From: Blastocatellia bacterium
Lineage (GTDB): Bacteria; Acidobacteriota; Blastocatellia; UBA7656
Assembly: GCA_035275065.1 (NCBI GenBank)
Contig: DATENM010000031.1
Coordinates: 1 to 64,000, forward strand
Reading direction: 5' to 3'
DNA length: 64,000 nucleotides
Of this stretch, positions 1-9,300 are shown in pieces (position 1 is the first letter of the stretch; each line of letters starts with the position of its first letter). The translations under genes and the position numbers were made by a program. Under the pieces are notes generated by a model. It worked only from the letters and a program-made list of their open reading frames with translations. It was not told where the DNA came from and made no database searches.

Positions 1-120
1 TTAAGGAATACGGTGATCGGCTTGCTGCGCAAGACAGGCGAGAGCAACATCGCCGCCGCTTGTCGGAAGTATGCGGCGCAACCTCAAGCCGCGCTAGCAC
101 TGATTGGCATCAAAACCTGA
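1..120 (+). CDS. ISAs1-type transposase, C-terminal end (partial)
   Basis: The reading frame is open from base 1 to a TGA at 118-120 and gives 39 residues. The segment LRNTVIGLLRKTG followed by SNIAAACRKYA and QPQAALALIGI resembles the extreme C-terminus of ISAs1-family (H-repeat type) DDE transposases, where an LRN..IGLLR segment precedes an NIA..RR.A..PQ.AL..IG tail. The rest of the gene lies outside the window, so its integrity is unknown. An inverted-repeat sequence starts directly at the stop codon (119-136) and probably marks the right end of the element. Confidence 0.6.
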   Translation, partial: LRNTVIGLLRKTGESNIAAACRKYAAQPQAALALIGIKT

Positions 121-156
121 GAACTGAATGGCCGTGACAAGGGCCATTCAGTTCTC
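119..156. repeat. Perfect 15-bp inverted repeat at the insertion-sequence end
   Basis: GAGAACTGAATGGCC (119-133) and its exact reverse complement (142-156) are separated by 8 bases. Read inward from 136, the sequence is CACGGCCATTCAGTTCTC, which looks like an ISAs1-type terminal repeat (CAGGG/CACGG start). The second arm can be read as the start of a short element ending at 286 with a similar CAGGGCCATTGAGTTCTGC. It could also simply be a terminator hairpin of the transposase gene. Confidence 0.5.
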
Positions 157-177
157 GACATTGATAAAGATGAGATA

Positions 178-251
178 AACACAGAGACACAGAGGCACGG
201 AGGCACGGAGTCTTCTCTGTGTCCCTCCGTGCCTCTGTGTCTCTGTGTTTG
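178..251. repeat. Mirror-arm repeat of 8-base units (CACAGAGN family)
   Basis: The left arm (178-210) is built of 8-base units such as CACAGAGA, CACAGAGG and CACGGAGG. The right arm (about 215-251) is the reverse complement with the unit variants in the same mirrored order. The pair lies between the insertion-sequence end and the 3' end of the sugar dehydrogenase gene. A transcript of either strand would fold into a long hairpin. The same unit family recurs at 30665-30746. Confidence 0.85.
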
Positions 252-303
252 TTTCTCTTCCCTTTTTGCAGAACTCAATGGCCCTGGAGAAAACGACGTG
301 TCG

Positions 304-1803
304 CTATTGCTCGGCGACGACTTGTAGGGTCAGCGCATTCGAGCGCGAGCCGTCGGCGCGCACGACTTCGACGACGAGCGGGCCGGGCGTCGCCAGCATG
401 AAGTTCTTCAGCCGCGCGACGAATACCGGCTGGCCCGCTTCTATCGTGTAATCGGTGGCAAGCTCGGTGCCGTTGACGACGACCGTGGCATTGATTGATG
501 CCGCCACCGGCGTTGACGATGATTCAAAGACGACAATCTCGAACTTCTTGGCGTTGCCGCGCACGCTGATGGGGTCTAGCACTGCGCCGCTCGCCCGCTT
601 GCGCACCACGGCGCTGCTGACCGCAAACGGCAGCGGCGACCCCGACTCGCTGCCCAGGCGATAGATCGTGCCCTCTTGAGCGACGACGTAGACCTCACCG
701 GCCTCGTCTTCGCCGAACGAGGTGATGTGCAACGTGGTGTCTTCGAGCCGCGTTGACCCGCCGCCTTGCAGCAGAAAGATTTCGCCCGTGCAGTAGTCGC
801 CATAAACATAAGCACCTGCGGGCAGGCTGCCGCGCGTGCCGCGATAAACATAGCCGCCGGTGATCGAGCAGCGCCCGCCCGTGTGCGCGTATTCAGCGAT
901 GGGCGGCTCGGTCTGCACCGTCGCGCACAGCGCCGGGTCATTGCCCGTGCAGGACGTGCCTTCGATAATCCGCCAGCCATAGTTGCGGCCCCGCCGGACA
1001 ATGTCTATCTCTTCACGGGCGCTCTGCCCGACGTCTGCGACATACAGCTCACCCGTCGCGCGGTCGAACGAGAAGCGCCACGGATTGCGCAGCCCGTAAG
1101 CGTATATCTCGTCGCGCCCGGTGACCGAGCCGAAGAACGGATTATCAATCGGCGAGCTGTACGGCTGGCTGCCATTCGAGCGGTCTACGTCAATGCGCAG
1201 AATCTTGCCGAGCAGCTCGTTGAGATTCTGTGCGCGGTTGCCGGGATCATTGCCCGAGCCGCCATCGCCCATGCCGATGTAGAGATAACCGTCCGGGCCG
1301 AACTCGACCATGCCGCCGTTGTGATTGGCGAACGGCTGCGGGATGACGAGCAAAGTCTTTTCGACAGGCGTGGCGATGTTGGCATTCGACGACACTTGAT
1401 ACTCGGCGATCACCGTCGCACCGTCGGGCCGCCGCGTGTAGTCAACGAAGAAGCGGCGGTTGGTCGCAAACTGCGGGTGAAAGGCGAGGCCCAACAGTCC
1501 CTGCTCGCCGCCCGATAAAACTTTCGCGCTGATGTCGAGAAAGACGGTTGGCGCGGTAGCGCCGGGTTGCAGCACCTTGATTCGCCCCGCCTGCTCGATG
1601 ACAAACAGGCGGTTGCTGCCGTCGTGGGCATTGGTGATATAGACCGGGCCGGACAGCCCCGACAGCACAGGGACGAGCTGTGCGGTGGCGGCGGGCTCCT
1701 GTGAATGAATTGCGGTGGTGGTGCGCGCCGCGGCGCGCTGGACGGCAAAGCAAAGGACGGCGACGAGCATGAAAAGCAGGAAAGCAAACAACACCTTTCT
1801 CAT
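304..1803 (-). CDS. Secreted PQQ-dependent sugar dehydrogenase (GSDH/HHIP-like propeller)
   Basis: The 499-residue protein has a signal peptide (about 1-27) and a six-bladed beta-propeller of the glucose/sorbosone dehydrogenase family (about 40-375). Family hallmarks are visible: [13 protein letters not shown] (98-110), FANHNGG with the likely catalytic His (158-164), GDGGSGNDP, and [10 protein letters not shown] (237-246). The last about 100 residues look like an added Ig-like beta-sandwich. Family members oxidise aldose sugars or related alcohols in the periplasm using PQQ. The actual substrate cannot be told from the sequence, and no PQQ biosynthesis gene lies nearby. It is a lone gene running toward the insertion-sequence end. 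Confidence 0.85.
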   Translation of the reverse strand: MRKVLFAFLLFMLVAVLCFAVQRAAARTTTAIHSQEPAATAQLVPVLSGLSGPVYITNAHDGSNRLFVIEQAGRIKVLQPGATAPTVFLDISAKVLSGGEQGLLGLAFHPQFATNRRFFVDYTRRPDGATVIAEYQVSSNANIATPVEKTLLVIPQPFANHNGGMVEFGPDGYLYIGMGDGGSGNDPGNRAQNLNELLGKILRIDVDRSNGSQPYSSPIDNPFFGSVTGRDEIYAYGLRNPWRFSFDRATGELYVADVGQSAREEIDIVRRGRNYGWRIIEGTSCTGNDPALCATVQTEPPIAEYAHTGGRCSITGGYVYRGTRGSLPAGAYVYGDYCTGEIFLLQGGGSTRLEDTTLHITSFGEDEAGEVYVVAQEGTIYRLGSESGSPLPFAVSSAVVRKRASGAVLDPISVRGNAKKFEIVVFESSSTPVAASINATVVVNGTELATDYTIEAGQPVFVARLKNFMLATPGPLVVEVVRADGSRSNALTLQVVAEQ

Positions 1804-2122
1804 AGCTCTCCTTGGCAGATCGCAGGCGATCCCTCAAGCGGTCTTCACTGGGCGTCACACTTTTGCGGGGGAGACAAGCGGGTGAGGTCGTGGCAGCGCG
1901 GTCTGCCATCTTCATTGCGCGCTTCCTGGTCGAAGCGTCTGATCGTTTCAAACCGATGCGCCGGGACGCAGATTCTTCCGTCGCTCAAAAATTCTGGCAC
2001 AGCGAAAGGCAAAAGTAAAAAGTAAAAAGGCAAAAGTGCGGAGCCGGATCAATAGATAGTCTGATGCGATTTCGCCATTGCCCTGTCCTACTTTTTACTT
2101 TTGCCTTTTTACTTTTGCCTTT
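1804..2122. other. Intergenic region, mostly a repeat
   Basis: No credible gene is seen between the 5' end of the sugar dehydrogenase and the 3' end of the PAP2 gene. Bases 1804-2004 hold no recognisable structure; the dehydrogenase promoter must lie here. The rest is the mirror-arm repeat described separately. Confidence 0.6.
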
Positions 2123-2136
2123 TTACTTTTGCCTTG
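2005..2136. repeat. Mirror-arm repeat of 7-base units (AAAAGTA/AAAAGGC)
   Basis: The left arm (2005-2038) consists of AAAAGTA and AAAAGGC units. The right arm (2089-2136) is the reverse complement with more copies. About 50 unrelated bases separate them. The PAP2 stop codon and its last codons lie inside the right arm. The same unit family occurs at 26729-26842. Confidence 0.85.
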
Positions 2137-2869
2137 CTTTCAAGCGGCGGTACAGCTCGATCATCAACGCCAGCCAGAGGCCGCCCGCCAGATAAGCGCC
2201 GACGGTATCGCTCGGCCAGTGGGCCCCGAGGTAGACTCGCGACACGCCGATCAGCGCAATCAACAATCCGAAGACCGCACAGCAGACGCGGCGCAGCCAG
2301 CCGCGCTTGAGCAGGACATAGCTGAGAAAAAGCAGGAAGCCGAAGTAGGTGACGAAAAATTCGACGTGACCCGATGGGAAGCTGTTGTGCTGGTATTGAC
2401 GCATCACTTCGATCAGGCTGGCGTCGGGACGCGGGCGCGCGACAATGAGCTTGGTCAGGCCATTCATCCCCGCGCCCAGGCTGACGCCGATCATGCAAAG
2501 GACGCCTTCCAATCGAAAGCGTGCCGCGTACAATCCGACGCCCGCGACGAAGACGAGAATCGTCGGCACCAGGCCGCTGCCCAGCCACGACAAGCCGATC
2601 ATCAACGGCTCGAATCCCGGCAAGCTCACGGCGCGAATCGCGTGATTGACTTTCAAGTCCCAGGCGAAATAAGCATAGGCGCGCGCCAGCACCGCGAGCC
2701 CGGCGTAAGCGCAGAGGATGATGCCGAAGACGACTAGCGCCCAGTGCGCCCGTGCGACGGCCCGGCGCGGCGAAACGGTAAGCTCGGTTTCGCCCGGCCC
2801 GCGCCCAACCACATCCGGCGCGCCCGGCGCTTCGTTCACGGTTTGCTCAGTTGTGTCGCTCATAGCCAA
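2123..2869 (-). CDS. PAP2-superfamily membrane phosphatase
   Basis: The 248-residue protein has about six membrane segments. All three parts of the PAP2 phosphatase signature are visible: K-x6-RP (KLIVARPRPD, about 140-149), PSGH (165-168) and SR-x5-H-x3-D (SRVYLGAHWPSD, 210-221). It is likely to dephosphorylate a lipid phosphate, such as undecaprenyl pyrophosphate or phosphatidate, on the outer face of the inner membrane. Starts at 2869 or two codons later are both possible. The last codons and the TAA stop fall inside the AAAAGTA-type repeat, so the C-terminal residues have been supplied by repeat DNA. Confidence 0.85.
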   Translation of the reverse strand: MAMSDTTEQTVNEAPGAPDVVGRGPGETELTVSPRRAVARAHWALVVFGIILCAYAGLAVLARAYAYFAWDLKVNHAIRAVSLPGFEPLMIGLSWLGSGLVPTILVFVAGVGLYAARFRLEGVLCMIGVSLGAGMNGLTKLIVARPRPDASLIEVMRQYQHNSFPSGHVEFFVTYFGFLLFLSYVLLKRGWLRRVCCAVFGLLIALIGVSRVYLGAHWPSDTVGAYLAGGLWLALMIELYRRLKARQK

Positions 2870-2978
2870 CCTATCAGGCTAATTGTCATCCAAGCGGCGC
2901 GGGACGTAAACCTCGAACGGCTCGCGGGCGTATGAACTGTCGCAGCCGCCGGCCAATGCGGCGGCGCGCGATTGCCGC

Positions 2979-2984
2979 TATAAT
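2979..2984 (+). promoter_or_regulatory. Candidate -10 box for the VWA gene pair
   Basis: A perfect TATAAT stands about 30 bases before the ATG at 3015, downstream of the divergent PAP2 gene. No good -35 hexamer is visible at the usual distance, so this is only a candidate. Confidence 0.3.
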
Positions 2985-3014
2985 CGAATGGCTGCAAACG
3001 GGTGAAACTTCGTT

Positions 3015-4853
3015 ATGAGATTCTTATCGGCAAGCGCGCTCGGCTGGCTGCTGCTTGGCGCCATCATCATCTTCTTTTACTTGCTCAAGCTGAAGCGCAA
3101 GCGGCGCGTCGTGCCGAGCGTCTTTCTGTGGCAGCGGGCGCTTGAAGAGATTGAAGCCAACGCGCCCTTCAAGAAGCTGCGCCGCTCGCTGCTCTTGCTG
3201 CTGCAACTCCTGGCGCTGGCCGCCATTGTTTTCGCCCTGGCGCGACCGCTCATCCAGATGCGCTCGCCGGCTTCGGGCAGCACCGTCATCATCATCGATT
3301 CGACCGCCAGCATGAGCGCCCGCGACGAAGGCACGCGCTCGCGCCTTGAGCGCGCCAAAGCATTGGCTCGCGACATGGTCGCGGGACTCGGCGGCGGCGA
3401 CCGCGCCGCGGTGATCGAAAGCTCTTCGCGGGTCACCGTGCGCAGCGGGCTGACCGCGGACCACGCCGCGTTAAACGCCGCCATCAACAACATTCAAGAA
3501 ACCGACGCCGCCGGCAACCTGACCGACGCCGTGCGGCTCGGCGAACAGATCGCCCGCACCGAACGCGACACCGGCATCGTCATCGTTAGCGACGGCGCAA
3601 GCGACCAGCTCGCTTCTGACCTCGGCGCATCGAGAGCAGAGGCGCGCCAGGTCGGGCTGCGCTTCGTGCGCGTTGGCGAGCGCACCGCTAACGTCGGCGT
3701 CGTCGCCATGAACTCGCGCCCGACGGCAAACAGCACGCGGCAAGAGCTATTCGCCTCGGTCGCCAACTTCGGTGACCGCGAGCAGACGTTCGGCATCGAG
3801 CTGCGCCTTGACGGCAAGCTCGCCGATGCGCGCACCGTGAGCGTCAACGCGCAGAGCCGCGCCGCGCTGGTCTTCGATACGTTGCCGCAAGCGGGCGGCC
3901 TTGCCGAATTGCGGCTCAACGTCGAAGACGATCTCGCGGCGGACAACACCGCTTATGCTTTTCTGCCTGACGCGCGCCGCCCGCGCATCGCCGTGATCAG
4001 CGACAACCCATTTCTGCTGCAAGCCATCGCCGCCAACGACGCGATTGACGCCCGCAAAGTCGGCACGGATGCGCCGCTCGCTTCGTTCGATTGCGTGGTG
4101 ACGGACGGCGCGGTTACGGCGGGCGTCGTTGATTCGGGCCGCCCGCTGCTGGCCATCAACCCATCGGATGTCGCGGGCTGGTGGCACACGACCGGCAGCA
4201 GTCAGCGCCCGGAGATCACCTCGATTGATCACGGCCATCCGATCAATAGTTATCTCAGCTACGCCGACGTTCACATCGAATCAATGGCACGGCGCGAAGC
4301 CGCGGCGTGGCTGCGGCCTGTGGTCTCTGCCGCGAATGACGGCTTGATCCTGGCCGGCGAAGAGCGCTCGCGCCGCGTCGTGCTGATCGGCTTTGACCTG
4401 GCGCAGAGCGACCTGCCGCTCAAGGTCGAGTTCCCGATCTTGCTGGCGAATGCCGCCGGATGGCTGGCGGGTCGCGACACGCCGGCCAACGAGCGCACGG
4501 TGCGCACAGGCCAGCCGGTGTTGATCCGCACCGCACAGCCGAGCGCGACGATCAATCTGCCGGGCGGCGACGAGCAGACGGTCGCGGCACGCGACGGCAC
4601 CATCGCCTTTGCCGACACGCTGCGTGCAGGGCTCTATCAGGTCAAAGACGCGCCGCCGTTTGCCGCAAGCCTCTTGAGCGAGTCCGAATCCAACACCGCG
4701 CCGCGCGATTCGCTCAAGACCCGCGCGGGAGAGGTGAGCGGCCAGGCCGAGACTTTTAAAACCGAGCGTGAAGCGTGGCGCTGGCTGGCGCTTGCGGCGC
4801 TGGCCGTGCTGGCCTTCGAGTGGTGGGTCTATCACCGGAGAATCGCCGCTTGA
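3015..4853 (+). CDS. BatA-like membrane protein with VWA domain
   Basis: The 612-residue protein starts with a BatA/aerotolerance-type N-terminal membrane region: a helix at 6-24, the basic stretch KLKRKRR, and a second helix near 58-78. A von Willebrand A domain follows from about 90. Its metal site reads IIDSTASMS, so the usual DxSxS carries Thr in the middle position. A last helix near 590-607 anchors the C-terminus. Such proteins usually work with a MoxR ATPase and a DUF58 protein in envelope-stress or assembly functions, but neither is present here. The next gene is another VWA protein separated only by a repeat, so the two are probably co-transcribed. Confidence 0.8.
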   Translation: MRFLSASALGWLLLGAIIIFFYLLKLKRKRRVVPSVFLWQRALEEIEANAPFKKLRRSLLLLLQLLALAAIVFALARPLIQMRSPASGSTVIIIDSTASMSARDEGTRSRLERAKALARDMVAGLGGGDRAAVIESSSRVTVRSGLTADHAALNAAINNIQETDAAGNLTDAVRLGEQIARTERDTGIVIVSDGASDQLASDLGASRAEARQVGLRFVRVGERTANVGVVAMNSRPTANSTRQELFASVANFGDREQTFGIELRLDGKLADARTVSVNAQSRAALVFDTLPQAGGLAELRLNVEDDLAADNTAYAFLPDARRPRIAVISDNPFLLQAIAANDAIDARKVGTDAPLASFDCVVTDGAVTAGVVDSGRPLLAINPSDVAGWWHTTGSSQRPEITSIDHGHPINSYLSYADVHIESMARREAAAWLRPVVSAANDGLILAGEERSRRVVLIGFDLAQSDLPLKVEFPILLANAAGWLAGRDTPANERTVRTGQPVLIRTAQPSATINLPGGDEQTVAARDGTIAFADTLRAGLYQVKDAPPFAASLLSESESNTAPRDSLKTRAGEVSGQAETFKTEREAWRWLALAALAVLAFEWWVYHRRIAA

Positions 4854-4948
4854 TTGCGGATTGCGGATTGTGGATTGCGGATTATCGAATCGCTTCTAAA
4901 GATAATCCCCGTTCCAGATTCCGCAATCCGCAATCCGCAATCCGCAAT
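4854..4948. repeat. Mirror-arm repeat of 7-base units (GGATTGC)
   Basis: The left arm (4854-4887) is made of GGATTGC/GGATTGT units. The right arm (4919-4948) is the reverse complement, CCGCAAT units. The right arm ends on the ATG of the following VWA gene (4947-4949), so the ribosome-binding region of that gene is made of repeat DNA and has no Shine-Dalgarno match. Confidence 0.85.
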
Positions 4949-7898
4949 GAGAATTGAGTTCACCAATCCGTGGGCGCTGGGGCTGCTGGCATTGATTCCG
5001 CTGGCGGTCTACTTTGCCCGTCACAGCTTGGCGAATCTGTCGCGGCGGCGCGGCCAGGCCAGCCTCGTCGTGCGTGTCATCATGCTGCTGCTCGCTGTGC
5101 TGGCGCTTGCAGGCTTGCGCGTCCGCACCTCTTCACGCGACGTTGCCGTGCTATTCGTCGTGGATGTGTCTGCGAGCGTCGCGCAAGAGTCGCGGGCTTA
5201 CATACTCGACGCCATCAACAATGAAATCAATCGCGCCGGGCCGCGCGATTATGTCGGCGTCGTCGCCTTCGGGCGCGAGCCGGCGGTCGAGCTGGCGCCA
5301 ACCCGCAAAGAGACGCTCGGCGACTGGCGTATCAAAGAGATCGCTTCCAGCCCGCCGCGCGATTACACAGACATCGCCGCGGCGTTGCGCCTGGCCGCGG
5401 CGCTGGTGCCCGAAGACGCGACGGGCCGTCTGGTGCTGATCTCTGACGGCAATGAAAACCTCGAAAGCGTCACAGACGAAGCGCAACTGCTGCGCGCCGC
5501 TGGCACCGAAGTCTTCACCCGCGCGATCAACACCACGAGCGAGCGCAACGAAGCGCGCGGCGAGGTCGCCATCCGCCAGCTCGATGCGCCGCCGTCACTC
5601 GCCGAAGGCGAATCCTTTGACTTGAAGGTGACGGTTGACAGCACCCGCGACACGGCGGCGACGTTGCGCATCTTCCGCAACGACTCAGTCGTCTCTGAGC
5701 GCGCGGTGCAGCTTCAGGCGGCGGGCGAGAATGTCTTTATCCTGCCGCAGCGCGTCGAGCAGAAGGGCTTCTTCACCTATCGCGCCGAAGTCGAAGCGGC
5801 GGGCGCAGACACCTTCCAGCAGAACAACAGCCGCGAAGCGTTCGCTATCGTCGAAGGCAAGCCGAAGACGCTTTACCTCTACGGCGACCCGAAGCCATCG
5901 CCGGGCCTGCTGCGCGTGCTTGCCGAAGCCAGCTTCACGGCGGACGTGCGCGCCGCCGCCGACGTGCCGACGACGCTTGCCGGCTTTCAGGATTATGACC
6001 TGGTGATCTTCGACAATGTGCCGGCAGCGGTGATGACGCCGGGGCAGATGAAGATGGTGCAGGCTTATGTGCGCGACCTCGGCGGCGGCTTTGTGATGGT
6101 CGGCGGCGATCAGAGCTTCGGGCCGGGCGGTTATTACAAGACGCCCGTCGAAGAAACCTTGCCGGTATCGCTAGACGTGCGGCAGAAGAAACATTTCCCG
6201 GCGCTGGCTATCGTCCTGGTCATTGACAAGTCCGGCTCGATGCTCGGCAGCAAGATAGAAATGGCTCTGGAAGCCAGTTCGGCGACGGTTGACTTTTTAT
6301 CCGAGCGCGATTCCGTCGGCGTTGTCGCTTTTGACAGCAGCGCCTACCCGGTCGTCAGCCTCACCAAAGTCGAAGACAAGAAAGCGATCATCGATAAGAT
6401 CGGCACGATCCAGGCGCTCGGCGGCACGAACATTTATCCCGGCATCAAGATGGCGTACGACTGGCTACAGGCGAGCGACGCGCAGATCAAGCACATCATC
6501 GTGATGTCGGACGGCCAGAGCGAGCCGGGCGATTTTCGCGGCATCGCTCGCAGCGTGCGCGATGCGGGGATGACGCTGTCGACCGTGGCGCTCGGCGATG
6601 ATGCCGACTTTGACACGATGAAGTTTCTGGCGGACGGCGGCGGTGGGCGCTTCTATGCCGCCGACACGCCCGACAAGCTGCCGCGCATCTTCACGCGCGA
6701 AGCCTTCCTGGCGTCGAAGTCAACGATCATCGAAGAGCCGTTCGTGCCGCGCTTCGTGCGCGCGACGCAAGCGACCAATGGCATCGATTGGAGCACGGCA
6801 CCACAGCTCGGCGGCTATGTCGGCACCGCCGAGCGCGACCCGGTGAAATCGCCGGCCATCACCGCCTTGATGTCGGACAAAGACGACCCGGTCTATGCCG
6901 TGTGGCAGTATGGGTTGGGCCGCGCGGCGGCCTTCACTTCGGACGCCAAGCCGCGCTGGGCTTCGGGCTGGATGAACTGGCCAGGCTTCGGGCAATTCTG
7001 GACGCAGGCGTTCCGCGACGTGCTGCGGCGTCAGGGCTCTGTAGAATTGCAACCGCGCGTCGAAGTCAACGCCGGGCGCGGCCACGTCACGGTTGAAGCG
7101 GCGAGCGCCGAGGGCGAATTCAAAAACAACCTGCGACTGAAAGCGCACGTCATCGCGCCCGACTTGACGGCGACCGACGTGACCCTGGAGCAGACGGCGG
7201 CGGGCCGTTACGAGGGCGACTTCCCGGCGACCTTGCGCGGCGCCTACCTGGCGAACATCAGCGAGGAAAGCGGCACGACCGCGCCGGTCGCGGGCGCGGT
7301 CAATTCCTATTCGCCGGAATTCAGCATTGTCGCGTCGGACACCAACCTATTGACGCAGATCAGCGAAGCGACCGGCGGCGCAAGCTTGCCGGCGCTCACC
7401 ACGGACGCGGCGCAGGCGGGCGGAGTGAATCTATTCGAGCGGCGCGCGGCCCGCACTATGCCGCACGAGATATGGGAAGCGTTACTGCTCGCGGCTTTGC
7501 TGTTGTTACCGATTGATGTAGGAATAAGGCGCGTTGCCCTGTCGCGCGAGCAGATCGAGCGGGCGCGCGCCTGGGTTGCGTCGAAGCTGCGCCGACGTGT
7601 GCCGCTCGCCGTGGACGCCGAGGCGGTTGCCTCAATGGCGAGTTTGAAAGAAGCGCGCTCAAGGGTTCGCTTGAGCGACGCGCCTGCCGATGCCGTGACC
7701 GCTGCCGCCACGCAATCGCCTCTGGTTATCGAACCCGCGCGACGCAACACGGCAGCGGGCAATGATGCGCAGAGTGATTCGCGGCAAGTGAGCAAAGCCC
7801 GACATTCAGCCGACGCGACAAATTCAGCGGCGCCGGCGCAAGAAGGGTCGCCGCTCGCCAGCCGCTTGCTCGACGCCCGCAAGAAGCGGAGGGGTTAA
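4947..7898 (+). CDS. Large membrane protein: two VWA domains around a glutamine-amidotransferase-like domain
   Basis: I place the start at the ATG at 4947 (MRIEFTNPWALG) because the upstream in-frame residues are translated repeat. The 983-residue protein has two N-terminal helices. A first VWA-like domain has its site at VDVSASV (about residue 72). A beta-sandwich and a class-I glutamine-amidotransferase-like fold (about 307-410) follow. A second VWA domain has a perfect DKSGSM site (427-432). Near residue 845 there is a final membrane helix and a basic cytosolic tail. This architecture is found in operons with BatA-like proteins. The amidotransferase-like part shows no obvious catalytic Cys-His pair and is probably structural. 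It likely acts at the membrane with the upstream gene product. Confidence 0.8.
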   Translation: MRIEFTNPWALGLLALIPLAVYFARHSLANLSRRRGQASLVVRVIMLLLAVLALAGLRVRTSSRDVAVLFVVDVSASVAQESRAYILDAINNEINRAGPRDYVGVVAFGREPAVELAPTRKETLGDWRIKEIASSPPRDYTDIAAALRLAAALVPEDATGRLVLISDGNENLESVTDEAQLLRAAGTEVFTRAINTTSERNEARGEVAIRQLDAPPSLAEGESFDLKVTVDSTRDTAATLRIFRNDSVVSERAVQLQAAGENVFILPQRVEQKGFFTYRAEVEAAGADTFQQNNSREAFAIVEGKPKTLYLYGDPKPSPGLLRVLAEASFTADVRAAADVPTTLAGFQDYDLVIFDNVPAAVMTPGQMKMVQAYVRDLGGGFVMVGGDQSFGPGGYYKTPVEETLPVSLDVRQKKHFPALAIVLVIDKSGSMLGSKIEMALEASSATVDFLSERDSVGVVAFDSSAYPVVSLTKVEDKKAIIDKIGTIQALGGTNIYPGIKMAYDWLQASDAQIKHIIVMSDGQSEPGDFRGIARSVRDAGMTLSTVALGDDADFDTMKFLADGGGGRFYAADTPDKLPRIFTREAFLASKSTIIEEPFVPRFVRATQATNGIDWSTAPQLGGYVGTAERDPVKSPAITALMSDKDDPVYAVWQYGLGRAAAFTSDAKPRWASGWMNWPGFGQFWTQAFRDVLRRQGSVELQPRVEVNAGRGHVTVEAASAEGEFKNNLRLKAHVIAPDLTATDVTLEQTAAGRYEGDFPATLRGAYLANISEESGTTAPVAGAVNSYSPEFSIVASDTNLLTQISEATGGASLPALTTDAAQAGGVNLFERRAARTMPHEIWEALLLAALLLLPIDVGIRRVALSREQIERARAWVASKLRRRVPLAVDAEAVASMASLKEARSRVRLSDAPADAVTAAATQSPLVIEPARRNTAAGNDAQSDSRQVSKARHSADATNSAAPAQEGSPLASRLLDARKKRRG

Positions 7899-7927
7899 TG
7901 CACGGCGCGCACAGGCAAGTCGCCGCC

Positions 7928-9040
7928 TCAGGAGGTCAGTTTCTGAAGCTGTTTGTGGTTGGCGTATAGCGCCTGGCAAAACAGGTTGCGCTCGTATATC
8001 TTCGGCAACCCTTTCAAGGTGGCTTGCAGACTGTTCCGCAGCGCGGCGATCTTCTGATCCGCCAGGGCCGCCGTCTCCAACGCATCGTAGGACGCCAGCA
8101 GGCTGTAGATCATCATCAAACACAGCCGCGTGTTCGACCCATGACAGCGCAGCTTGCCCTGCTTGGCCGCCGCGCCCGCCGCGGCTTGTCGCAGGGCGGC
8201 CTCTTGCATAAAGACCAGCGCCCCACGGTTGAAATCGATCAGGCCGAAATCCGGGCGGCTCGTCGAGTAAGTCGGCGTGAACCGCTTCTCGGCGACCTCC
8301 TTGGCGTAATCCTGCAAGGTCTTCGGGCTGCCGCGCAAAAGGCCCAGCATCAGGCTGCGGTCGGCGTCAGACATCTGTGCGAACGGGCCGCCAGGGCTTT
8401 TGTAGTAGCTGAGCGGCCCCTGGAATTCGCTCACCGAAGTGATGACATATTTCGAGAGCGATTCGCGATCAATCGGGGTGCAGGCCGGCGAATAGACTTC
8501 ATTCCTGACCCAGCCGGCGAATAATCGGAACAGGTCAACGAGGCTCTTCGGCGCGCCGCCCAGCAGGAAGATGGCTTTGGCCGTTTGCAGCCCGCCAACC
8601 AGGTCCGTCAGTTGTGCCAGGCTAATGTCTCCTGAAAGGTGCACGTGGATGTTCGAAGACCAGCCCAGGGCGGAAAGGTAGATGACCGGGCGCACACTGG
8701 CGCGGAACCCTGGGCCAGTCGCCGCCAGCTTCACGCGGGCGTGCAGCGGCCTGCCGACGAAAGGCAGTTGCAGGTTCCAGTAGTCGAGCTTGCCGTTGAC
8801 GAACCAGAGGTCTTTGTAGCGCATCCAGAATCGGTTGTGAGTCAGCGTGCGCCCGGTCAAGGGCCGGACGGTTAAGTTGGCCGTCTGTACCGCCGCGCCG
8901 GCGTCGTACTGGGCACGGTACTGGGCGTCATTCACCAGGAAGCCGAAAGCCGGCTGAACGCAGCCGGGGTTGGCGAGCGCTTTGGGCACGCTGTGCACGT
9001 CAAAGGCGAAGAGGTTCACGTCGTGAAAGGTATACGCCAT
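7928..9040 (-). CDS. Unrecognised 370-residue protein
   Basis: Codon usage and GC match the neighbours and the frame is intact, so I treat it as real. There is no signal peptide or membrane helix. The first about 200 residues look beta-rich (repeated short hydrophobic strands with RPVIYLSALGWSSNIHVHLSG in the middle). The last about 170 are helical and include a basic, Cys-containing stretch KLRCHGSNTRLC. I do not recognise a family. It shares its strand with the next unknown gene (260-bp gap) and may form a unit with it. The ATG at 9040 lies just after an A/G-rich stretch. Confidence 0.6.
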   Translation of the reverse strand: MAYTFHDVNLFAFDVHSVPKALANPGCVQPAFGFLVNDAQYRAQYDAGAAVQTANLTVRPLTGRTLTHNRFWMRYKDLWFVNGKLDYWNLQLPFVGRPLHARVKLAATGPGFRASVRPVIYLSALGWSSNIHVHLSGDISLAQLTDLVGGLQTAKAIFLLGGAPKSLVDLFRLFAGWVRNEVYSPACTPIDRESLSKYVITSVSEFQGPLSYYKSPGGPFAQMSDADRSLMLGLLRGSPKTLQDYAKEVAEKRFTPTYSTSRPDFGLIDFNRGALVFMQEAALRQAAAGAAAKQGKLRCHGSNTRLCLMMIYSLLASYDALETAALADQKIAALRNSLQATLKGLPKIYERNLFCQALYANHKQLQKLTS

Positions 9041-9300
9041 AATCGATTCACCTCGCTCGATGCGCCGCGGGGCGGTTGACGGATCAATGAACCGTCAGGT
9101 AGATTGTTGCCGTTCGAGTGGAGACACTCGGGCTGGTGAACGACCGAATCAGGGTTGGCTACAACCCGGGGTTCGTGAAACGCCGAAATTGTTGATAGCA
9201 ACCGGCTCACCGAATCACACGCAGCGGCGTGACTGGTGTGGCATTAATGAGCCGGTTGAATCAATTACATTGCGGTGCCGGTCCACAAGACCGCCACCGC

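Noticed and set aside
4854..4946. Upstream start of the large VWA protein adding 31 residues
   Set aside because: Those residues are translated GGATTGC-type repeat and begin with TTG; the ATG at 4947 opens the normal membrane N-terminus.
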